Shown: positions 41,612 through 50,902, counted from the stretch's first letter. The stretch: 51,849 nucleotides of DNA from Bacteroidota bacterium (GCA_947496065.1 CANMBF010000019.1:1-51849); one strand, 5' to 3'. Notes: generated by a model not told the origin, from the letters alone. Numbers and translations are program-made.

Positions 41612-42832
41612 TTACGGATAATAGCTTAAATAATATTTTTTAACGGTCTGTTTCAAGGCCTTTAAGTTGTAATTATCACTTGCCTCAGTGACATCTTTAA
41701 TGCTGCCATCCTTCATTAAAATATTGATTCTGGTACTTTCGTCTTTGTAAGCATCATTCTTAATAAGATTTTGTGATGCAAAGTAAGGCGCTTCAACATT
41801 CTTAAGCTTGTTTTTTTGACAAATTAAATCTTGTTTTTCTAAAATCAATGATTCATCAAAAGGCTTAGCAGATACCATGATTTTTGGCAAATGGCGTTCG
41901 ACTAAATTTTTACATAGAATACGCAACACTTTGTCATCACATGTTTGCCAAGTTTTTATGGCTGAGAAAATATCAGAATCATCAAGACTGGCAAAATTCT
42001 TTAACGCCAAGGGCTGCTCCTCAAACGTTTTTTTAGTTACTTCGTTTTCTAAGAACCATCCTAAAGCAGGTGTTGCAAATAATTTTACGCCTTGTTTACT
42101 CACCTCGGCCGCTCTCTTTATAATGTTGGTTAATACAATATCAGTTGCCACTACTGTTTTGTGCAAGTATACTTGCCAATACATCAATCTGCGGGCAATA
42201 ATGAATTTTTCAATGCTGTAGATACCTTTCTCTTCCACTACCAATTCATCGTCTACCACATTCAGCATATTGATAATTCGCTCCGATCCTACAACGCCTT
42301 CGGTTACGCCGGTAAAAAAACTATCGCGACTCAAATAATCGAGGCGGTCCATGTCAAGTTGACCAGAAATTAATTGATAGCAGAAAGCTTTTTTGTATTG
42401 GTTTTGAAAAATTTTAATGGCCAAATCGAGCTTGCCTTTAAACTCAATATTGAGTTCATGCATCATCTTTAACGAAATGTATTCGTGCGATACACTGCGA
42501 ACCAATGTGTGCTCGAGGGTATGGCTATAGGGGCCGTGACCAATATCGTGTAATAGAATTCCAATATATAACGCTTCGGCTTCGGCATCTGTAATTTTAA
42601 CACCCTTGTCTCTTAAAGTAAATACCGCTTTGGTCATAAGTTGCAAAGCGCCTAAAGCATGGTGAAAGCGCGAGTGGGTAGCACCAGGGTAAACATAATC
42701 TGTCATGCCCAATTGCTTAATTCTACGCAAACGTTGAAAGAAGGGATGTTGTATGAGTTCAAATATCAAATCGCTAGGAATGGTTAGAAAACCATAGACC
42801 GGATCATTGACAATTTTATTATGTTTTATCAT
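41612..42832 (-). CDS. HD-domain (deoxyguanosinetriphosphatase-like) phosphohydrolase
   Basis: This 406-residue protein is a SAMHD1/dGTPase-type HD hydrolase, which would dephosphorylate dNTPs or related nucleotides in the cytoplasm. The metal site is seen as H53 in ATHSRFHHALGA, H95-D96 in LLHDIGHGPYSHTLEH, and an Asp in DMDRLDYLSRD. The conserved start DPVYGFLTIP and the C-terminal helical region match Bacteroidota homologues. It is the first gene of the lpx operon, with lpxD 23 bases downstream. This HD-lpxD-lpxC-lpxA order is one I recall as common in the phylum. A TAAATTTG box lies 14 bases upstream. Actual substrate unknown. Confidence 0.92.
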   Translation of the reverse strand: MIKHNKIVNDPVYGFLTIPSDLIFELIQHPFFQRLRRIKQLGMTDYVYPGATHSRFHHALGALQLMTKAVFTLRDKGVKITDAEAEALYIGILLHDIGHGPYSHTLEHTLVRSVSHEYISLKMMHELNIEFKGKLDLAIKIFQNQYKKAFCYQLISGQLDMDRLDYLSRDSFFTGVTEGVVGSERIINMLNVVDDELVVEEKGIYSIEKFIIARRLMYWQVYLHKTVVATDIVLTNIIKRAAEVSKQGVKLFATPALGWFLENEVTKKTFEEQPLALKNFASLDDSDIFSAIKTWQTCDDKVLRILCKNLVERHLPKIMVSAKPFDESLILEKQDLICQKNKLKNVEAPYFASQNLIKNDAYKDESTRINILMKDGSIKDVTEASDNYNLKALKQTVKKYYLSYYP

Positions 42833-42846
42833 AGAAATAAAGATGC

Positions 42847-42854
42847 AAATTTAC
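42847..42854 (-). promoter_or_regulatory. Candidate -7 box for the HD-hydrolase/lpx operon
   Basis: The minus strand reads TAAATTTG, 14 bases before the ATG. No -33 TTG at the standard distance. Confidence 0.35.
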
Positions 42855-43025
42855 ATAAATTTAAGGACGCTTTTCAGACAACATATGATAATTGTAAATA
42901 TAATTTTTTCATTTTAACTCGAAACTTAAATTTCATAAAATTGAGATTCTTAAATTCTGGTATGTTTTAATAATTACCTGTCTATAATTCATTAAAAAGT
43001 ATTTGCTTTGCAGTCATTAAATTTT

Positions 43026-43679
43026 ATGCTTACCAAAGAACAAATTGCAAAACGCATCGCCTCTGAATTAAAAGATGGATTTTATGTGAACCTAGGCATT
43101 GGTATACCTACGCTTGTGGCCAACTATATTCCCGAAGGTGTCGAAGTGATTTTACAATCTGAAAATGGCTTATTGGGCATGGGTCCTTTCCCATTTGAAG
43201 GCGAAGAAGAAGCAGATTTGATTAATGCTGGCAAACAAACCATTACTACGATTGATGGTTCTGCCTTTTTCGACAGTGCCCTTAGCTTTGGTATGATAAG
43301 AGCAGGCAAGGTTGACTTAACTGTGCTTGGCGCCATGGAAGTAAGTGATAAAGGCGATATAGCCAATTGGAAAATTCCAGGCAAAATGGTGAAAGGCATG
43401 GGTGGTGCCATGGATTTAGTAGCGAGTGCGAAAAACATCATTGTCGCCATGCAACATGTGAACAGAGCTGGTGAATCAAAACTTCTAATTCAATGCGATT
43501 TGCCAATAACTGGTTTAGGATGCGTTAAAAAAGTAGTGACTGAATTAGGTGTATTCAACATCAACGAGAATGGTTTCGAAATGATAGAGATTGCCCCAGG
43601 CGTTACTGTTGATGAAGTAAAAGCAAAGACCCAAGGCCGCTTAGTAATTAGCGACCAATTGAAAACCATCGAAATTTAA
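43026..43679 (+). CDS. scoB: 3-oxoacid CoA-transferase subunit B
   Basis: Partner of ScoA. From the ATG at 43026 it has 217 residues and begins MLTKEQIAKRIASELKDG; an upstream TTG at 43008 would add six residues. The catalytic glutamate that forms the glutamyl-CoA intermediate is E46 in LQSENGLLGMGP. Other blocks are NLGIGIPTLVANY, SFGMIRAGKVDLTVLGAMEV and GKMVKGMGGAMDL. It stands alone between the HD hydrolase and a convergent YwqK-repeat gene, 10 kb from scoA on the same strand. Its stop codon directly abuts the stop of the convergent gene, with no bases between. Confidence 0.95.
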   Translation: MLTKEQIAKRIASELKDGFYVNLGIGIPTLVANYIPEGVEVILQSENGLLGMGPFPFEGEEEADLINAGKQTITTIDGSAFFDSALSFGMIRAGKVDLTVLGAMEVSDKGDIANWKIPGKMVKGMGGAMDLVASAKNIIVAMQHVNRAGESKLLIQCDLPITGLGCVKKVVTELGVFNINENGFEMIEIAPGVTVDEVKAKTQGRLVISDQLKTIEI

Positions 43680-44837
43680 TTAGTCCTCGGTTTCTGGCGT
43701 TGGTTCTGGTTTCTTCAATTTAGGTTTCTGATTTAACAGCACACCTTCTTTATTGTACAATTCATACAATACCAATTTATCATCGGCATTGTAGTATTTC
43801 CATTCACCTACCATAATACCATCTTTATAAAAACCTTCCACATGGTTTTCGCGGTTGTATAATCCGGCTTTAAATACACCATCTAATTTACCCTTTTTAT
43901 AGGTGCCAAATTGATCAAGACGGTGCTCATAATCTGCATGGTATTTTTTATCACCCACTTCGGTCATTATTTTTTCTGCAACATATATTCTAAAAGGGCC
44001 ATCATAAATATTATCAGTAAACGTATACATGCTCAAGGTATCACCAATTTCATTAAAAGTTACCCAAATACCTTCTTTCAAACCCATTTTATAATTTTCG
44101 ATTTTCAGGATGCTTCCAAAAACATTGTCCCAATAATAAGAAACACTGTCTTGAATGCCATTTTTAAAATAACTTTCTTCGGCAACCGTGCCGTTTAAGT
44201 GATAACGTTGGAGTTGACCATCGCGAATGCCTTGTTTATAATTTGTAACGAGTCTAAGGTTGCCTGCCTCATAGTAGGTCTCCATTTTGCCGTTTGGCTT
44301 TTCGTTTAACAATTCAACTTTTTGCTCGATATTGCCATTGTTAAAATACGATACAGATAAGCCTGTCTTCTCCCCCATCACATAGTTAAAGGCATATTTC
44401 GGATAGCCATTGTCATAAAATGCATTGACCGTACTATCCAATAAATCGTTCACATATTTGCCTGTAAGTTTCAATTGTCCATTAGAATGAAAGTATTGAA
44501 ACGGTCCTTGGCGTTTGCCTTCTTTAAATGTCAATTTGGCTCTCACCAACACCCCTCCTCCAAAGAACTCGGTTTTGGTGCCCTCAATTAAACCATTCTT
44601 CCATTGTATTTCTTGCATTTTTGTGTTGTCCTTAAACGTTTCAACACTCGTACCAGTGAAGGGTTGATCTCTGAAATAATATACATCGTTGTTATTAAGT
44701 AATTCCGAAAAGGGTACTTTACGAATAGCAGGTCGCGAAGTTGTTGGTGCCTGTGCAGGCGCGGTAGCCTTTGGCTTTTGACCATACACTTGTGTAGAGA
44801 ACAATAATGCAACGAAAATACTGAAACCTTTTGTCAT
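43680..44837 (-). CDS. Secreted YwqK/MORN-like repeat protein
   Basis: From the ATG at 44837 the protein has 385 residues and a signal peptide (MTKGFSIFVALLFSTQVYGQ). A start at 44888 would place the signal inside the chain, so I rejected it. The rest is a run of ~22-residue YwqK-antitoxin-type repeats, related to MORN motifs: GLIEGTKTEFFGGGVLVRAK, GKRQGPFQYFHSNGQLKL, GEKTGLSVSYFNNGNIEQ and GIRDGQLQRYHLNGTVAE, followed by GLKEGIWVTFNEIG. The tail is proline/acid-rich. Such proteins are common in Bacteroidota and usually lack a toxin partner. The function is probably a surface or periplasmic scaffold. Tail-to-tail with scoB. Confidence 0.87.
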   Translation of the reverse strand: MTKGFSIFVALLFSTQVYGQKPKATAPAQAPTTSRPAIRKVPFSELLNNNDVYYFRDQPFTGTSVETFKDNTKMQEIQWKNGLIEGTKTEFFGGGVLVRAKLTFKEGKRQGPFQYFHSNGQLKLTGKYVNDLLDSTVNAFYDNGYPKYAFNYVMGEKTGLSVSYFNNGNIEQKVELLNEKPNGKMETYYEAGNLRLVTNYKQGIRDGQLQRYHLNGTVAEESYFKNGIQDSVSYYWDNVFGSILKIENYKMGLKEGIWVTFNEIGDTLSMYTFTDNIYDGPFRIYVAEKIMTEVGDKKYHADYEHRLDQFGTYKKGKLDGVFKAGLYNRENHVEGFYKDGIMVGEWKYYNADDKLVLYELYNKEGVLLNQKPKLKKPEPTPETED

Positions 44838-44841
44838 GCTG

Positions 44842-44872
44842 CGAAAATAATTGGTTTGAAAACAGTTTGCAA
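44842..44872 (-). promoter_or_regulatory. Candidate promoter for the YwqK-repeat gene
   Basis: On the minus strand a TTG (44870-44872) is followed after 20 bases by TATTTTCG (44842-44849), one mismatch from TAnnTTTG. The box ends four bases before the ATG. Confidence 0.35.
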
Positions 44873-45153
44873 TTTTAGAATTCAACAATGAGCGATAACT
44901 TATTTACTTTATTGGTCTCTTTAGGCAATAAATATGAAATTAACCTACTTATTATTTCGCACTAATATTAAATTAACATGCATTTAACGCTATTTTAAAA
45001 TTCAAATTGCGATTAAAATAAATTATAAATAAATATAAAATAAATATTTTCAATTAATCAAAATACTAGAAAACTGCAATCTAATTTTTTAGTTTACAAT
45101 CCACTATTCGATTAAATTTAGACAATAACCCACCTTATTTTGGCATATTATCT

Positions 45154-45161
45154 TAAATTTG
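45154..45161 (+). promoter_or_regulatory. Candidate -7 box for the polysaccharide export operon
   Basis: TAAATTTG matches TAnnTTTG, 23 bases before the ATG at 45185. It lies inside the frame that would be read from a TTG at 45140, which supports the ATG at 45185 as the true start. Confidence 0.4.
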
Positions 45162-45184
45162 CACTAAATTGCTTTAAAGCGTTC

Positions 45185-45955
45185 ATGACCAAATCACCCT
45201 TGTTTAATAAAGGATTCCAAAATGCCGTCTTAAGTTTAGCACTTAAAACCATTAAACTTCGGTATAAAAATTCCTTTTTGGGTGTTTTTTGGAGCATGTT
45301 AAACCCCTTGATATTTTTGACGATTCTGATCATTGTCTTTAAACAAATCAACCATATTGAGCATTTTGCACTGTATGCTCTCACTGGTTTAATTTTTTGG
45401 AATTTTATTTCGGCCTCTATTTTACAGGTCTTAACATCTTTTATTGACAATGCGGCTATTTTAAAGTCGATTAACCTACATCCATTTTGTTTTCCTTTAT
45501 CGGCCATGGTTGCTGCAGTCTTTAATTTGTTATTAACCCTAATTCCATTTTTTGTTATCATGTTTTTTTTAGGTTATGACTTAAGTTGGAGTTTCCTTGC
45601 CTTTTTTCCATTTACGATTATAACGGCCATCTTTGTTTTGGGTTTGGGTATGTTAATGGGCACCATCAATGTTTACTTTAGAGATATCCAATTGTTATGG
45701 ACCACCATTATTCCAGCTTTCTTTTATTTTACGCCCATCGCCTATACACCAGAATTACTTTCTGAAAATCAACGTTTCTTGTTAAAATTAAATCCATTTT
45801 ATTATTTCATAGAATCTTACCACGATATTTTTTATCGCTCTGCTATGCCAAGTTATGAAAACTTTGGCATGAGTTTATTGCTTGCCATTTTAAGCATGGC
45901 CTTTGGTTATGTTGCATTTAACAAATATAGAAAGGGATTTATATCGAACATCTAA
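45185..45955 (+). CDS. ABC-2-type polysaccharide export permease (Wzm-like)
   Basis: From the ATG at 45185 the protein is 256 residues with about six membrane helices. The cytoplasmic amphipathic start SLALKTIKLRYKNSFLGVFW is typical of polysaccharide ABC-2 permeases (Wzm, KpsM, TagG). The GTINVYFRDIQLLW and PIAYTPELL segments are family hallmarks. It forms the channel that carries lipid-linked O-antigen or capsule across the inner membrane. Its stop overlaps the ATG of the ATPase gene (TAATG at 45953-45957), so the two subunits are translationally coupled. The two glycosyltransferases downstream probably assemble the exported glycan. Confidence 0.93.
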   Translation: MTKSPLFNKGFQNAVLSLALKTIKLRYKNSFLGVFWSMLNPLIFLTILIIVFKQINHIEHFALYALTGLIFWNFISASILQVLTSFIDNAAILKSINLHPFCFPLSAMVAAVFNLLLTLIPFFVIMFFLGYDLSWSFLAFFPFTIITAIFVLGLGMLMGTINVYFRDIQLLWTTIIPAFFYFTPIAYTPELLSENQRFLLKLNPFYYFIESYHDIFYRSAMPSYENFGMSLLLAILSMAFGYVAFNKYRKGFISNI

Positions 45956-46698
45956 TGACAGCAATACAACCAATGATAAGGCTAACGGATGTGGACATTT
46001 GCTTTTATGTTCAAGAGAATGGTTTTGTTTCTATGAAGGATTTTTTACTCCATCCTGGTAAATACAAATTACTGCAAAAGAGTTTTGTGTTAAAAAATGT
46101 GAACCTTCAAATCAACAAAGGCGAATCATTTGCACTGCTTGGAAAAAACGGATCAGGAAAAAGCACCTTGTTGCGTGCCTTGTCGGGCATTATTACGCCT
46201 GATAAAGGAAACATTGAATTGTTTGGAGCTGTTGCTCCGCTGCTTGGCTTAGGCGTAGGCCTAGAACAAGAATTGACAGGTATAGAAAATATAAAATTAT
46301 CATGTGCATTAATGGGCATGACCAAAGCAGAAATAAAGCAACGCTTACCAGAGATTATTGATTTTTCGGAATTGGGTGAAGCCATTCATTGGCAAGTAAA
46401 ACGCTTTAGTACCGGAATGATGAGTCGCTTATCATTCAGTATTGCCATTATCAAACAACCTGAAATCTTATTAATAGATGAAGTTTTATCGGTTGGAGAT
46501 TTAGGATTTCAACAAAAATGCTTGAAGAAAGTAATGGAAATTAAAGACAATGGTGCTACGATCATATTTGTTTCTCACAACTTTGAAGAAGTAAGCAATA
46601 TGTGCAGCAGAGCAGCCTTGGTCAACAATGGAACAGTTGAATTTGTAGGCACTGTTAAAGAGGTAGGTGAACGTTACCATCATTTATTTGACAATTAA
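45955..46698 (+). CDS. Polysaccharide ABC exporter ATPase (Wzt/KpsT-like)
   Basis: This 247-residue ATPase drives the Wzm-like permease. Walker A GKNGSGKS is at 63-70. The signature FSTGMMSRLSFS is typical of the polysaccharide/teichoic acid exporters, and Walker B is ILLIDEVLSVGD. The N-terminal insertion VQENGFVSMKDFLLHPGKYK before the first strand is another subfamily mark. The protein is short, so it lacks the C-terminal carbohydrate-binding domain of long Wzt proteins. Chain termination, if any, must be recognised by another factor. It overlaps the permease gene, and the next glycosyltransferase starts four bases after it. Confidence 0.94.
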   Translation: MTAIQPMIRLTDVDICFYVQENGFVSMKDFLLHPGKYKLLQKSFVLKNVNLQINKGESFALLGKNGSGKSTLLRALSGIITPDKGNIELFGAVAPLLGLGVGLEQELTGIENIKLSCALMGMTKAEIKQRLPEIIDFSELGEAIHWQVKRFSTGMMSRLSFSIAIIKQPEILLIDEVLSVGDLGFQQKCLKKVMEIKDNGATIIFVSHNFEEVSNMCSRAALVNNGTVEFVGTVKEVGERYHHLFDN

Positions 46699-46702
46699 GG
46701 TT

Positions 46703-48685
46703 ATGCAAGACGCTGAAAAAAACATTGAAAATAACCCAATCGATAAGCATGAAGTAGATCATACTGCCTTGTTGAATGCTGTAAAAATATATGAAGAGAG
46801 AATTAAAGAAATTGAAGGTAGTGTTTATTGGAAAGCCTATCTTTTCTTTACAAAAACAAAACTAATTTTAACAAGTGATAGTTATTTAAAAAGCGATAAG
46901 TGGCGATTTTTTCAACGCATACGGTTTCTTTTTTCGCGACCTGGACTGCTACTAATTAAAAAATTCTCCTTACAACTTTTTAATTTAATTTTTGGGAAAG
47001 TTAACCGAATAATCGGCATTAAACCTTCTGAAAACAATCAAGATTATACGCTTTATAAAGAAAAGAAATTTCCGCGCATTAGCGACCTAAAAGCCATGCG
47101 TGAAAACATTATCAACTTTTCCAAATCGCCTTCTTTAGAGTTGTATGTGCGGGTAGACAATGATAATTTCAAACATTTAAATGTTTTTTTAAATGCACTT
47201 GAAAAACAAATTTACACAAAATTCAATGTCTGCTTTTTAGTGAACGACAACAGTAATTTAATTCACTATACACTTAATAAAGTAATTAGCAGAGATGAGA
47301 AATACCGTGCCATGGCCTTGGCTGATTTAAATACAAACTCTAACTCTATTCTTGGCGAATACATCATCTTTACAGATTTAGCTTGTGTGCTTGCTCCTAG
47401 TTGTTTATATGAATACATCAATTCCATCAATGGGGTTAAGCTTGTTGACTTTATTTATTCTGACAACGACTTTATATATCCATTAACTGAAACAACTGAC
47501 CAAACAGAGAACCCTTACTTTAAGCCTAATTGGAGTCCTCATACGATATTGTCAAGAAACTATATTGGCAATACTTTTCTTGTTTCAAAAACACTTTGGA
47601 AAACCATTGATTCCATTTTGGTTCAAAACGTCTATGGTTTAATATTGCAGCTTAGCAATCGCGCCAAAAAGGTTCATCATATTGCAAAAATTTTATACCA
47701 TGAATTCCCTGAGTCTATCAATTTCAAAAAGATACTCAACAATCACAGCGCACTAGATGCTTATTTGAAAAGTAAAAACCCTACGGCTTTTGCAAAGCTC
47801 TCTGAAGAATCGTTGGGTAGTTTTGAGCCTCATTTTCCATTGAAAGAAAATGATTTGATTAGCATCATTATTCCTTGTAGAAACAAAGCCAATATTTTAG
47901 ACAGCTGCCTCCGTTCTGTTTTCGAAAAATCAAGTTACAAGCATTTCGAAATTATCATCATTGACAATGGCAGCACTGAAAAAAGTTTTAGTAGCACTGT
48001 CGCACAATGGGAATTCAATTATCCTGAAAAAATTAGATGCCTTCGATTGGATATTCCCTTCAATTATTCGATTCTAAACAATACTGCTGTAAAATATGCC
48101 AATGGAGAATATCTGCTATTTTTAAACAATGATACAGAATTGATTTCTGAAAATTTATTAGAAGAATTATTGAAAATTGCCCAGTTAGACAATGTAGGGG
48201 TGGTTGGACCAAAACTCTTATATCCTAACGATACGTTACAACACGTTGGCATTGTGCTTTCTGTTGACGAATCTGGCACACATGTATACTCGGGTTCGCA
48301 CAAGGATACTGCAGGTTATTTTAACAACACCAATTGTGTAACCAATTATGCTGCCATGACGGGCGCTTGTATGATGGTAAAAAAAGAACGTTTTGAAGCC
48401 ATAGGAGGATTTGATGAACACTTGGCCATTGATTGCAATGATGTTGAACTTTGTTGTCGACTAATTTCGCATGGCTATTTCAATGTGTACGTTCCTTGGG
48501 TAAAAATGTACCATTATGAGTGCTTAACGCGAGGTAATCCTATCCTTAGTAAAAAGTCGATGGCCAATCAAAATTTAGAAAAAAATTATTTTATAGAGAA
48601 ATGGAGTGATATCATTAATGACGATCCATTTTATAACATTAACCTCTCGCGCACCTCAAAATATTTTGAAATTGGAAATGAGTAA
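46703..48685 (+). CDS. Large family 2 glycosyltransferase (two GT-A-like modules)
   Basis: From the ATG at 46703 the protein is 660 residues. Earlier starts overlap the ATPase gene. The N-terminal half (~115-370) looks like a degenerate GT2 module: LYVRVDNDNFKHLNVFLNAL is followed by weak DxD-like sequence. The C-terminal half (~390-660) is a complete GT2 domain, with DLISIIIPCRNKANILDSCL, EIIIIDNGSTEK, the metal-binding LFLNNDTEL, and the acceptor region GGFDEHLAIDCNDVELCCRL. It resembles O-antigen rhamnosyltransferases. The protein should act at the inner membrane face on the glycan exported by the adjacent ABC system. The next gene starts inside its 3' end. Confidence 0.87.
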   Translation: MQDAEKNIENNPIDKHEVDHTALLNAVKIYEERIKEIEGSVYWKAYLFFTKTKLILTSDSYLKSDKWRFFQRIRFLFSRPGLLLIKKFSLQLFNLIFGKVNRIIGIKPSENNQDYTLYKEKKFPRISDLKAMRENIINFSKSPSLELYVRVDNDNFKHLNVFLNALEKQIYTKFNVCFLVNDNSNLIHYTLNKVISRDEKYRAMALADLNTNSNSILGEYIIFTDLACVLAPSCLYEYINSINGVKLVDFIYSDNDFIYPLTETTDQTENPYFKPNWSPHTILSRNYIGNTFLVSKTLWKTIDSILVQNVYGLILQLSNRAKKVHHIAKILYHEFPESINFKKILNNHSALDAYLKSKNPTAFAKLSEESLGSFEPHFPLKENDLISIIIPCRNKANILDSCLRSVFEKSSYKHFEIIIIDNGSTEKSFSSTVAQWEFNYPEKIRCLRLDIPFNYSILNNTAVKYANGEYLLFLNNDTELISENLLEELLKIAQLDNVGVVGPKLLYPNDTLQHVGIVLSVDESGTHVYSGSHKDTAGYFNNTNCVTNYAAMTGACMMVKKERFEAIGGFDEHLAIDCNDVELCCRLISHGYFNVYVPWVKMYHYECLTRGNPILSKKSMANQNLEKNYFIEKWSDIINDDPFYNINLSRTSKYFEIGNE

Positions 48686-50795
48686 AACAACACCACTTTA
48701 TAGCTTCTTAATTCCAGTTTATAACACTGGTAATATATTATTCGAAGCCCTCGATTCCATAGATTCTCAAACCTTCGATAAATCGACTTTTGAAATTATT
48801 ATTGTTGATGATTGTTCAACTGATGCAACAACCATAAAAATCATCGATCAATTGATGACATCGTTAACATATAAAACTTTAAAATTAACGGTTGTTCGCA
48901 ACAAGAAAAATAGTTGGTTGGCCGAAACAAGAAATGTTGCAGCGCGCATCGCTACTGGACAATATTTGGTTTGTTTTGATAGTGATGATATTTTAGAACC
49001 TGATTATATAAAACACTGTCATTTGGCTTTTGCCGCCTACCCAAATGCATCATGGGTGTATCCAAGTGTTCGCAAATTTGGCTATAGAAACCGTGTAGAT
49101 ATTATGACCGATTATTCTGCCAAGGATTTATTTTTAAGTAACTATGTAGTGGCAGTATCGCCCGTTAAAAGAAGTTTATGGAACTCATTAAACGGACAAA
49201 AAACCCATGATATTTCATCTCAGGTAAAACTTTTTGAAGATTGGGATTTTTGGCAAAGAGCCATTGGTAAAGGCTATTTTGGTGTGCCTATTAAAAAAGT
49301 TATTTTTAATTACCGTCAAAACATTCGCTCCCTCATCACACGCAGCGAAGATGAAGGAAACTTAACGACCCTACTCGCCTACCGAAGCAATTGGACCTCT
49401 ATATTTGGGCTAGGTATTTCTCAAAATAATTACAAAAAAGACAACCTACAGTTTAAAAGTAACTATGGTTTCTTTTCTCGGGTTTTAAGAAAAATCATTA
49501 AGCTGCTATTAAAACGCAATCCTTCAACTCTGAGAATTAGTGATTTATTATTGTATATTTTTTTACCTTCGGTTTTCGCTAATAGAAAAAAGAACAATGA
49601 CAACAGTTTAACCAAAGCACATAAAATGGCTGGCTTTCAGTCTGGATTTAAACCCGTTCTCGATAAAGATTTAGAGCCTATTCTTGAGGTAAATAAAACA
49701 GCCCTTTGTGGTCATTTTTGGTGGCATACAGGTGGCGCTGAGAATATATTTCTCGACTATGAAAAGAATCTTAAGCAGAATGGTTTTAAAGTCATAGATG
49801 TTGTCAACGATAGTAAGGAAATTGCAGGGGTCCTTAGAGAAAAATTTGGGCAAACAGCTTCAGAACAATTTGCGCTCGATGAAATTGCAGATGGTCCTTA
49901 CCCCCGTTTATTGGCCTTATGGGAACTTATAAAAATAGAAAAACCACAAATCATATTAATTATGAGCCATCCTTTTTTGTATTTGTTAGCTCCTTTAATT
50001 CGCGAAAAGCTACCGAATACTGTCCTTTATGATTTATTACACTGCGAGGAACACGATGAAAATGGTTGGTTCGAGGCGGCTTACAGTTATCAATCTCACA
50101 TTCAAAACAGAATTGTAACAAGTGAATTTTGGAAAAAAGTACTCATTGAAAAATACAGCGAAAAACCCGAAAAAATTCATGTTATTTATAATATGATCGA
50201 CTTTGCTAATTTCAAAAAATTGCAAATTGATAAAGTAAAGTCGTTGCAAAATTTACACATAGATTCCAATAAAAAAATCATTGGATTCCTGGGTAGGTTT
50301 CATGAACAAAAGCGCCCCGATTTGTTTATTGAATTAGCAAGCCAAATGAATAATCACGATGATTACCATTTTATAATTGCTGGTTCAGGTCCCATGTTAC
50401 AAGAATTAGAAGATAAGATGCATGGTTTAACGAACCTTACTTATATAGGTAAAACAAATCAACCAGAGAAAATATTGCCACTTTTTGATGTCGGCGTATT
50501 TCCTAGTCAATTCGAAGGTTATGCAGTCATCAGCATGGAATGTGCCTATTTAGGTATACCTGTAATCGTGCCAAAAATCAATGGATTTAAAGAACAAATT
50601 GAGAACGGCCACTTTGGTAAAATGTATGAAATTATTAGTGACAATAAGGATGTCAATCAAATGAAGTTGCTTATCACCCAACAATATGAGGAAATAATCG
50701 CTTTAGGTAAAAATGGACCTGGATTTATGGAAGAATTTCACAACAGTGAAAATATACATAATTCACTAAATCAATTATTTAAAATTCATATTTAA
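48678..50795 (+). CDS. Fused glycosyltransferase: GT2 (GT-A) plus GT4 (GT-B)
   Basis: From the ATG at 48678 (MSKTTPLYSFLIPVYNTGN) the protein is 705 residues and overlaps the previous gene by eight bases. A start at 48606 would overlap it by 80. The N-terminal third is a GT2 domain with EIIIVDDCSTDATT and the metal site CFDSDDILEPDY. The C-terminal GT4 domain begins about residue 330 with ALCGHFWWHTGGAENI and has IIGFLGRFHEQKRPDLF, then GVFPSQFEGYAVISMECAYLG with the conserved glutamates. A basic linker (~270-320) joins them. Two linkages are thus probably made by one chain. It closes the polysaccharide gene set. Confidence 0.9.
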   Translation: MSKTTPLYSFLIPVYNTGNILFEALDSIDSQTFDKSTFEIIIVDDCSTDATTIKIIDQLMTSLTYKTLKLTVVRNKKNSWLAETRNVAARIATGQYLVCFDSDDILEPDYIKHCHLAFAAYPNASWVYPSVRKFGYRNRVDIMTDYSAKDLFLSNYVVAVSPVKRSLWNSLNGQKTHDISSQVKLFEDWDFWQRAIGKGYFGVPIKKVIFNYRQNIRSLITRSEDEGNLTTLLAYRSNWTSIFGLGISQNNYKKDNLQFKSNYGFFSRVLRKIIKLLLKRNPSTLRISDLLLYIFLPSVFANRKKNNDNSLTKAHKMAGFQSGFKPVLDKDLEPILEVNKTALCGHFWWHTGGAENIFLDYEKNLKQNGFKVIDVVNDSKEIAGVLREKFGQTASEQFALDEIADGPYPRLLALWELIKIEKPQIILIMSHPFLYLLAPLIREKLPNTVLYDLLHCEEHDENGWFEAAYSYQSHIQNRIVTSEFWKKVLIEKYSEKPEKIHVIYNMIDFANFKKLQIDKVKSLQNLHIDSNKKIIGFLGRFHEQKRPDLFIELASQMNNHDDYHFIIAGSGPMLQELEDKMHGLTNLTYIGKTNQPEKILPLFDVGVFPSQFEGYAVISMECAYLGIPVIVPKINGFKEQIENGHFGKMYEIISDNKDVNQMKLLITQQYEEIIALGKNGPGFMEEFHNSENIHNSLNQLFKIHI

Positions 50796-50902
50796 TACAT
50801 TTAACTTATTTTTAATTTGTATTTTAAATTTAATCTATAAAAAAATGATAAAAATTTTATTAATTTGAAGAAATTTACAATCTCTTTATAGACCTACTTT
50901 AT

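Larger units (their letters stand above)
44838..45184. other. 347-base AT-rich divergent intergenic region
   Basis: The region separates the YwqK-repeat gene from the polysaccharide export operon. It holds candidate promoters at each end (44842-44872 minus, 45154-45161 plus). The middle, about 44980-45120, is almost entirely A and T. I found no small gene, RNA gene or long inverted repeat that would suggest phase-variable inversion. Confidence 0.5.

Noticed and set aside
43680-44837. YwqK-repeat protein as the antitoxin of a toxin-antitoxin pair
   Set aside because: It has a signal peptide and no toxin gene beside it, so the family label does not imply a toxin-antitoxin system.
44838-45184. 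Phase-variable invertible promoter before the polysaccharide operon, as known in Bacteroides capsule loci
   Set aside because: No pair of long inverted repeats flanks the region and no invertase gene is nearby.
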